Origin: Propionibacteriaceae bacterium UBA7704
GTDB taxonomy: Bacteria; Actinomycetota; Actinomycetes; Propionibacteriales; Propionibacteriaceae
Reading direction: 5' to 3'
Length of the DNA stretch: 64,000 bases
Assembly (NCBI GenBank): GCA_002482525.1
Contig: DLGC01000002.1
Coordinates: forward strand, 18,174-82,173
The notes under the pieces are model-generated. The model worked only from the letters and a program-made list of their open reading frames with translations. It made no database searches and had not been told where the DNA came from. Made by a program: the position numbers and the translations under genes. Below are positions 59,970 through 64,000 of the stretch, piece after piece (the stretch's first letter is position 1; each line of letters opens with the position of its first letter).

Positions 59970-61130
59970 TCAGCGGGCGAGTGCAGGCATCTCAGGCAGG
60001 CCCAGTTGTTCACGTGAAGCCGGCGGAATGCGGTCCAGCCAGCCATGCAGAATCGCTTCGCATTCAGCGACGACGCTCGCATCGTGGGTCGGCACATGGA
60101 ATCTGATCACATTGCCTCGGGCGGTCCAGCCATAGGGGTGGGTCTCGAGCAGCCACTCCTGAACGCGCTCATTGAACAGTTGATAGGCCTGCTGAGGATC
60201 CACCGAGCGCAGTTGGAAGTTGTCCGCAAAGCGGAAGTTGCCCAGCTTCACCACCGCCCCCAACTCTTCACCGTTGAGCGATAGGTCAGGCAGGCGCGAG
60301 TCCAGGATGAAGGCGCAGATCGGCTCACTTTGCCGATCGCTGTCCATGACCATTCCTCGGGTGAGTTGAGTGCGCGCGGCGCTCTCACTCAGCCAGGTGT
60401 AATTGAACGACACCATGCGCACCCCAGCGCACCCACAGGTGAGTTGATCCTCGATGCGACCCTGCGGCCGCACCGGGAGTCCGAACTCACGGACCAGCGC
60501 GCGATCGCCTTGAAGCTGGTATTCCCAGTCGTCGTGTCCGTAGAAACCGTGCCGCTCGATGCGGGGCGGCAGGTTCAAGCGCCGCGGCACTGCGGTGCTC
60601 AAGGCATCCACGATGCGATCCAGGCCGGCCAGGAACTCCGGCAATTGATCGGACGGCGGCACGTCGATAGCGACCAGATGATCACGATCCACCGAAAGGT
60701 CGACGGGGCCATGAGTTTCCATGGCCAAATCCATGGTCGGATCGGCCACCGCCTCGAACACCTGCTTGGCAACCTTCTCATCGGCCGAACACACCCGCAG
60801 GCTTTGGTGCTGCAGACAGCCGATTCGACCGCCTAGTTCGATACCTGCCCGATTACGACTGGCATTCGTCCAGAACACATCGGGGAGGCTGAACGGCAGA
60901 TCGACGACGAGGACCGAGCCGCTGAAGCGCGACAGGCCGCCGGAGTAGGCGTACCGGAACTTCCGATAGCGTCGGCCCGCCGGAGTACTTCCGGTGGTGA
61001 GATCGGTGGCTTCTCGCCGGAATCCCAAACCGAACGGCGGCGCCTGCAGATCGGTGAGTTGGTCCATCCCGGTGAAAGGCTCGATTGCCCGAGCAGCCTT
61101 CCGCTCACCGCGACGCGAAAACAGGCCCAC
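59970..61130 (-). CDS. Unrecognised 386-residue conserved-type protein
   Basis: 386 residues from GTG 61130, with an excellent ribosome site (GAGGAGG). No family is recognised. The N-terminus is basic (MGLFSRRGERKAAR). The body is mixed alpha/beta with several aromatic-rich segments, e.g. RRYRKFRYAYSGGLSRFSG, GFYGHDDWEYQLQGD and MVSFNYTWLSESAAR. No signal peptide or membrane helix is visible, and no standard catalytic motif. A CGC pair (LTCGCAGVR) lies near residue 232. It is first in a four-gene minus-strand run that includes the acyltransferase-like gene. A lipid-related role is only a guess from that neighbour. Confidence 0.78.
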   Translation of the reverse strand: MGLFSRRGERKAARAIEPFTGMDQLTDLQAPPFGLGFRREATDLTTGSTPAGRRYRKFRYAYSGGLSRFSGSVLVVDLPFSLPDVFWTNASRNRAGIELGGRIGCLQHQSLRVCSADEKVAKQVFEAVADPTMDLAMETHGPVDLSVDRDHLVAIDVPPSDQLPEFLAGLDRIVDALSTAVPRRLNLPPRIERHGFYGHDDWEYQLQGDRALVREFGLPVRPQGRIEDQLTCGCAGVRMVSFNYTWLSESAARTQLTRGMVMDSDRQSEPICAFILDSRLPDLSLNGEELGAVVKLGNFRFADNFQLRSVDPQQAYQLFNERVQEWLLETHPYGWTARGNVIRFHVPTHDASVVAECEAILHGWLDRIPPASREQLGLPEMPALAR

Positions 61131-61233
61131 GATCCTCCTCCCCCAAAGAGTCTCTGGGTTGATGTTGAGCTACAGCCCATGTGTCACTGTGATAGTGGCT
61201 CATCGTCGGTCCGGCACGGCGACAATCAAGCGG

Positions 61234-61242
61234 TTATCCACA
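61234..61242 (+). promoter_or_regulatory. DnaA-box-like sequence
   Basis: TTATCCACA, a perfect consensus DnaA box, lies in the 163-base gap between the divergent 386-residue gene and the Rv3235-family gene. Only one box is seen and the surroundings are not AT-rich. It could be a DnaA regulatory site or chance, not an origin. Confidence 0.45.
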
Positions 61243-61293
61243 TCTATCGGATCAGTATCCCTTTTCGGTCACTGAAGCGGTCACAGTTGCCTG

Positions 61294-61764
61294 GTGAACA
61301 CAACACCACACCGGATGATCCGGCTCAGCAGGGCCCCCGGCGGCCTGGTGTGGCACCGACTCCTCGGTCCGTCCGGTGACAGCACCGGTCAGCAGCAACC
61401 GTTACCGCTGGGCAGCGGGACCGCGGACGCACCGGATCGCGGCATCTCGCCGGAACTGAAAGTCATCATCATCAGCCTGGTGACCGCACTGATCGAGGTT
61501 CTCGCCGGACGCCGCCCGCCGCACCAGCTCCATGAGTGGGTCAGCGCATCGGTGACCGACCAGGTGGAGCGTCTGTGCGTAACGCACCAACAGCGCGACT
61601 GGCGGCTTCACTCGCTGCGAGCCCAACAGCCGAACGGTCTCACGGTGGAGGCCACCGTGCATCTGATGCAGGCAGGCCGCTCCCGTGCGGCAGCGGTGTG
61701 CATCAGATGCCAGCAGCACTGGACGATCACCGAGTTCTGCATCACGCCAGTGAGCGAGGCGTGA
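61294..61764 (+). CDS. Rv3235 family protein (DUF6459)
   Basis: 156 residues from GTG 61294; no ribosome site is visible, so it may be leaderless. The N-terminal ~50 residues are variable and Pro/Gly-rich. The conserved part begins near ISPELKVIIISLVTALIEVLAGRRPPHQL and ends with the beta-rich VHLMQAGRSRAAAVCI and CQQHW segments. It matches the Rv3235 family, small actinobacterial proteins of unknown function located near secA, as here. The C-terminal codons overlap a convergent hairpin. Confidence 0.83.
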   Translation: MNTTPHRMIRLSRAPGGLVWHRLLGPSGDSTGQQQPLPLGSGTADAPDRGISPELKVIIISLVTALIEVLAGRRPPHQLHEWVSASVTDQVERLCVTHQQRDWRLHSLRAQQPNGLTVEATVHLMQAGRSRAAAVCIRCQQHWTITEFCITPVSEA

Positions 61765-61770
61765 TGCAGA
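61736..61770. terminator. Bidirectional hairpin between the Rv3235-family gene and secA
   Basis: Perfect 13-bp inverted repeat TCTGCATCACGCC/GGCGTGATGCAGA with a nine-base loop. It overlaps the last ten codons of the Rv3235-family gene and ends 11 bases before the secA stop. There is no T-tract on either side, so it may work as a weak bidirectional terminator. Confidence 0.6.
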
Positions 61771-61780
61771 CCCGCTGAAC

Positions 61781-64000
61781 TCAGGCGGTGCGCCCGTGGC
61801 AGAGCTTGTACTTCTTGCCCGATCCACACGGACACGGAGCATTTCGGCCCACTCCGGCGTAGGGATCGTCCTCAGAGCTGGCACCCTTGCGTGCCGGCTG
61901 TCCGTCCTCGTCCGGCGCGGAGTAGGCCAGCGGGGTCTTCGCCGCGCGCTTCTCCAGCCCCTTGGCTTTCAAGGCCGGCCGTTTGGTCAGCTCCGGCTGC
62001 GCCACCGGCGCCACCGGGTGGGCCTCGGTGCCGCCTTCGGAACCTGGCCCGGTAGCCAGTAGCGATTCTGCGGTCACCGCAGCACCGCCGCCGTCGGTCA
62101 CGATGCCCACCTGCGGTGATTGTGGCTCGACCTTCACGTCGAGGTTGAACAGGTAGCCGACCACCTCTTCAGTGAACGACTCCATCATCGCGTTGAACAT
62201 GTCACCGCCCTCGCGCTGGTATTCCACCAGCGGATCGCGCTGTGCCATGGCGCGCAGACCGATGCCTTCACGCAGATAGTCCATCTCGTAAAGATGTTCA
62301 CGCCACTTGCGGTCCAACACCGTGAGCAGCACCTGGCGCTCGAACTCGCGCATCAGCTCTTCGCCGAGTTGCTCGGTGCGCGCATCGTAGGCCGCTTGAG
62401 CATCGGCGTGGAAGTCCTCGACCAGTTCCTCGATGGTCAGGTCGTTGCGGTCGACATAGTCGGCGATCGCCAGCTTGACCGGGTACAAGGTGCGCACCTG
62501 AGCCCAGATGGACTCCAAATCCCAGTCCTCGACGAAGGTATCTGCGGTCATACTGCGCAACACCTGCTCCACGACGGTGTTGACCGTCCCACGCAGTTGC
62601 TGCTCCACGTCGGCGCCCTCCAACACCCGGCGGCGATCTCCGTAGATGGCGTGGCGCTGACGGTTCATGACGTCGTCGTACTTCAAGACGTTCTTGCGCA
62701 TCTCGAAGTTCTGCGCCTCGACCTGCTCCTGAGCCTGCTGAACGCTCTTGGTGACCCGGCTGTTCTCGATCGGAATGTCATCGGGGATCTTCAGGGTCTG
62801 CAACACCCAGGCGATCATGTCGGACTTGAACAGCCGCATCAGATCGTCTTCCAGGCTCAGGTAGAAACGGCTCTCGCCGGGGTCTCCCTGGCGTCCCGAA
62901 CGACCGCGCAACTGGTTGTCGATGCGGCGTGACTCGTGACGCTCGGAGCCGATGACGTACAGGCCACCCAGTTCGACGACCTCATCATGCTCGGAGGTGA
63001 CTTGAGCCTCCATGGCGGCCAGCGTGTCCGGCCAGGCAGCCTCATACTCGTCGGCGTTCTCCAGCGGATCCAAGCCCTTTTCGGCCAACTTCTCCGCCGC
63101 CAGGAACTCGGCATTGCCGCCCAGGATGATGTCGGTACCACGACCGGCCATATTGGTGGCCACGGTGACCGCGCCCTTGCGGCCGGCCAACGCCACGATG
63201 GACGCCTCACGAGCGTGGTTCTTGGCGTTGAGGACTTCGTGCTTGACGCCGGCCTTCTTCAACAGCTTGCTGAGGACCTCGGACTTCGCGACGCTCGCCG
63301 TGCCGAGCAGCATCGGCTGCCCTTCCTTGTAACGAGGTACAACGTCCTCCACGATGGCGGCGAACTTCGCCTCCTCGGTTCGATAGATGAGGTCGGGCTG
63401 GTCGACGCGGACCATGGGCTTGTTGGTCGAGATCGGGAGCACGCCCAGGCCGTAGATCTTCTGGAACTCCGACTCTTCGGTCTTGGCGGTACCGGTCATA
63501 CCGGCCAACTTGTTGTACATGCGGAAGTAGTTCTGCAAGGTGATGGTCGCCAGCGTCTGGTACTCATCCTGGATCTCGACGCCCTCTTTGGCCTCGAGTG
63601 CCTGGTGCAAGCCTTCGTTGTAGCGACGTCCGACCAGGGTGCGGCCGGTGTGCTCGTCGACGATGAGCACCTCGCCGTCCATGATCACGTAGTCCTTGTC
63701 GCGTTTGAACAGTTCCTTGGCCTTGATCGCATTGTTCAAGTAGGAGATCAGCGGGGTATTCACCGACTCGTAGAGGTTCTCGATGCCGAGGCGATCCTCC
63801 ACCGCGGAGATGCCGTCCTCCAGCACAGCGACGGTGCGCTTCTTCTCGTCCACCTCGTAATGCAGGTCGCGCTTCAGCGACTTCACGATATTGGCGAACT
63901 CCGGGTACCAGGCCGTGTTGTCCTCGGCCGGGCCCGAAATGATCAGCGGGGTCCGTGCCTCATCGATCAGAATCGAGTCCACCTCGTCGACGATGGCGAA
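61781..64000 (-). CDS. secA: Preprotein translocase ATPase SecA (C-terminal part, N-terminus beyond the window)
   Basis: 739 residues are visible, open to the window edge. The first visible residues are FAIVDEVDSILIDEARTPL, the Walker B/motif II region of nucleotide-binding domain 1. Further evidence is GTAKTEESEF, VATNMAGRGTDIILGGN in domain 2, the helical scaffold, and the C-terminal zinc-binding tail CPCGSGKKYKLCHG. The missing N-terminus should contain Walker A. SecA drives Sec-dependent protein export. With the CPCGS tail and full length it is the housekeeping SecA1 type. Confidence 0.95.
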   Translation of the reverse strand, partial: FAIVDEVDSILIDEARTPLIISGPAEDNTAWYPEFANIVKSLKRDLHYEVDEKKRTVAVLEDGISAVEDRLGIENLYESVNTPLISYLNNAIKAKELFKRDKDYVIMDGEVLIVDEHTGRTLVGRRYNEGLHQALEAKEGVEIQDEYQTLATITLQNYFRMYNKLAGMTGTAKTEESEFQKIYGLGVLPISTNKPMVRVDQPDLIYRTEEAKFAAIVEDVVPRYKEGQPMLLGTASVAKSEVLSKLLKKAGVKHEVLNAKNHAREASIVALAGRKGAVTVATNMAGRGTDIILGGNAEFLAAEKLAEKGLDPLENADEYEAAWPDTLAAMEAQVTSEHDEVVELGGLYVIGSERHESRRIDNQLRGRSGRQGDPGESRFYLSLEDDLMRLFKSDMIAWVLQTLKIPDDIPIENSRVTKSVQQAQEQVEAQNFEMRKNVLKYDDVMNRQRHAIYGDRRRVLEGADVEQQLRGTVNTVVEQVLRSMTADTFVEDWDLESIWAQVRTLYPVKLAIADYVDRNDLTIEELVEDFHADAQAAYDARTEQLGEELMREFERQVLLTVLDRKWREHLYEMDYLREGIGLRAMAQRDPLVEYQREGGDMFNAMMESFTEEVVGYLFNLDVKVEPQSPQVGIVTDGGGAAVTAESLLATGPGSEGGTEAHPVAPVAQPELTKRPALKAKGLEKRAAKTPLAYSAPDEDGQPARKGASSEDDPYAGVGRNAPCPCGSGKKYKLCHGRTA

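Noticed and set aside
1..64000. Search for tRNA, rRNA, CRISPR arrays, insertion sequences and prophage genes
   Set aside because: No tRNA-like cloverleaf, regularly spaced repeats, transposase or phage-type protein was recognised in any gap or frame.

Overview
This window is high-GC chromosomal DNA from an actinobacterium. Gene content points to Propionibacteriales/Propionibacteriaceae: a PPA1309-family gene, a 180-class glutamate dehydrogenase, an actinobacterial SOS box and TAGNNT-type -10 elements. The genus cannot be named from sequence alone. Coding density is very high, and many neighbouring genes overlap by 1-4 bases. No rRNA, tRNA, CRISPR array, transposase or prophage gene was seen. 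No gene-free stretch exceeds 300 bases; the longest is about 240 bases, at 9047-9288.

Layout. 3-2517: a pair of M16 zinc peptidase-like proteins, the first truncated by the window edge and carrying the HxxEH site, the second lacking it. 2514-11847: a conserved actinobacterial block (UPF0182 membrane protein, PPA1309 family, PDZ/Lon-like protease, DUF2342 metalloprotease, YgjP-type metallopeptidase, small zinc ribbon, ThiF-like protein, ABC1 kinase). Its order resembles the Mycobacterium tuberculosis Rv3193c-Rv3197 region. 11963-12439: a frame-disrupted lipoprotein remnant. 12436-29905: a DNA-end-processing island with UvrD2, RecC-RecB-RecD, NudC and AdnB-AdnA. NudC, AdnB and AdnA also follow UvrD2 in mycobacteria, so the RecBCD operon looks like an insertion into that order.

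30052-41239: a tightly packed nine-gene signalling operon. It encodes a TelA-family protein, a small unknown protein, a CbbX/SpoVK-like AAA+ ATPase, a GlnX-like four-TM membrane protein, a coiled-coil protein, a PknG-type Ser/Thr kinase with TPRs, a PP2C phosphatase, a VWA-domain protein and an FHA-domain protein. The kinase, phosphatase and FHA protein carry closely similar short zinc ribbons. A plausible reading is that a membrane sensor controls a kinase/phosphatase pair, with the FHA protein reading the phosphorylation and the AAA+/VWA/TelA proteins as effectors. This is the most interesting system in the window.

41321-49859: DUF3107 protein, DEAD-box helicase (apparently starting at CTG), tryptophanyl-tRNA synthetase, PHP phosphoesterase and the large NAD-glutamate dehydrogenase. 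49916-51954: DUF2505 protein and a tryptophanase-family lyase, followed by a strong terminator. 52071-57702: the SOS mutasome operon imuA'-imuB-dnaE2 behind a perfect LexA palindrome. dnaE2 carries a 62-base near-perfect palindrome inside its coding sequence. 57776-61130: a small membrane protein, a DUF6912-like protein, a WS/DGAT-like acyltransferase with its catalytic histidines replaced, and an unrecognised 386-residue protein. 61294-64000: an Rv3235-family protein and the C-terminal part of SecA, which runs off the window.
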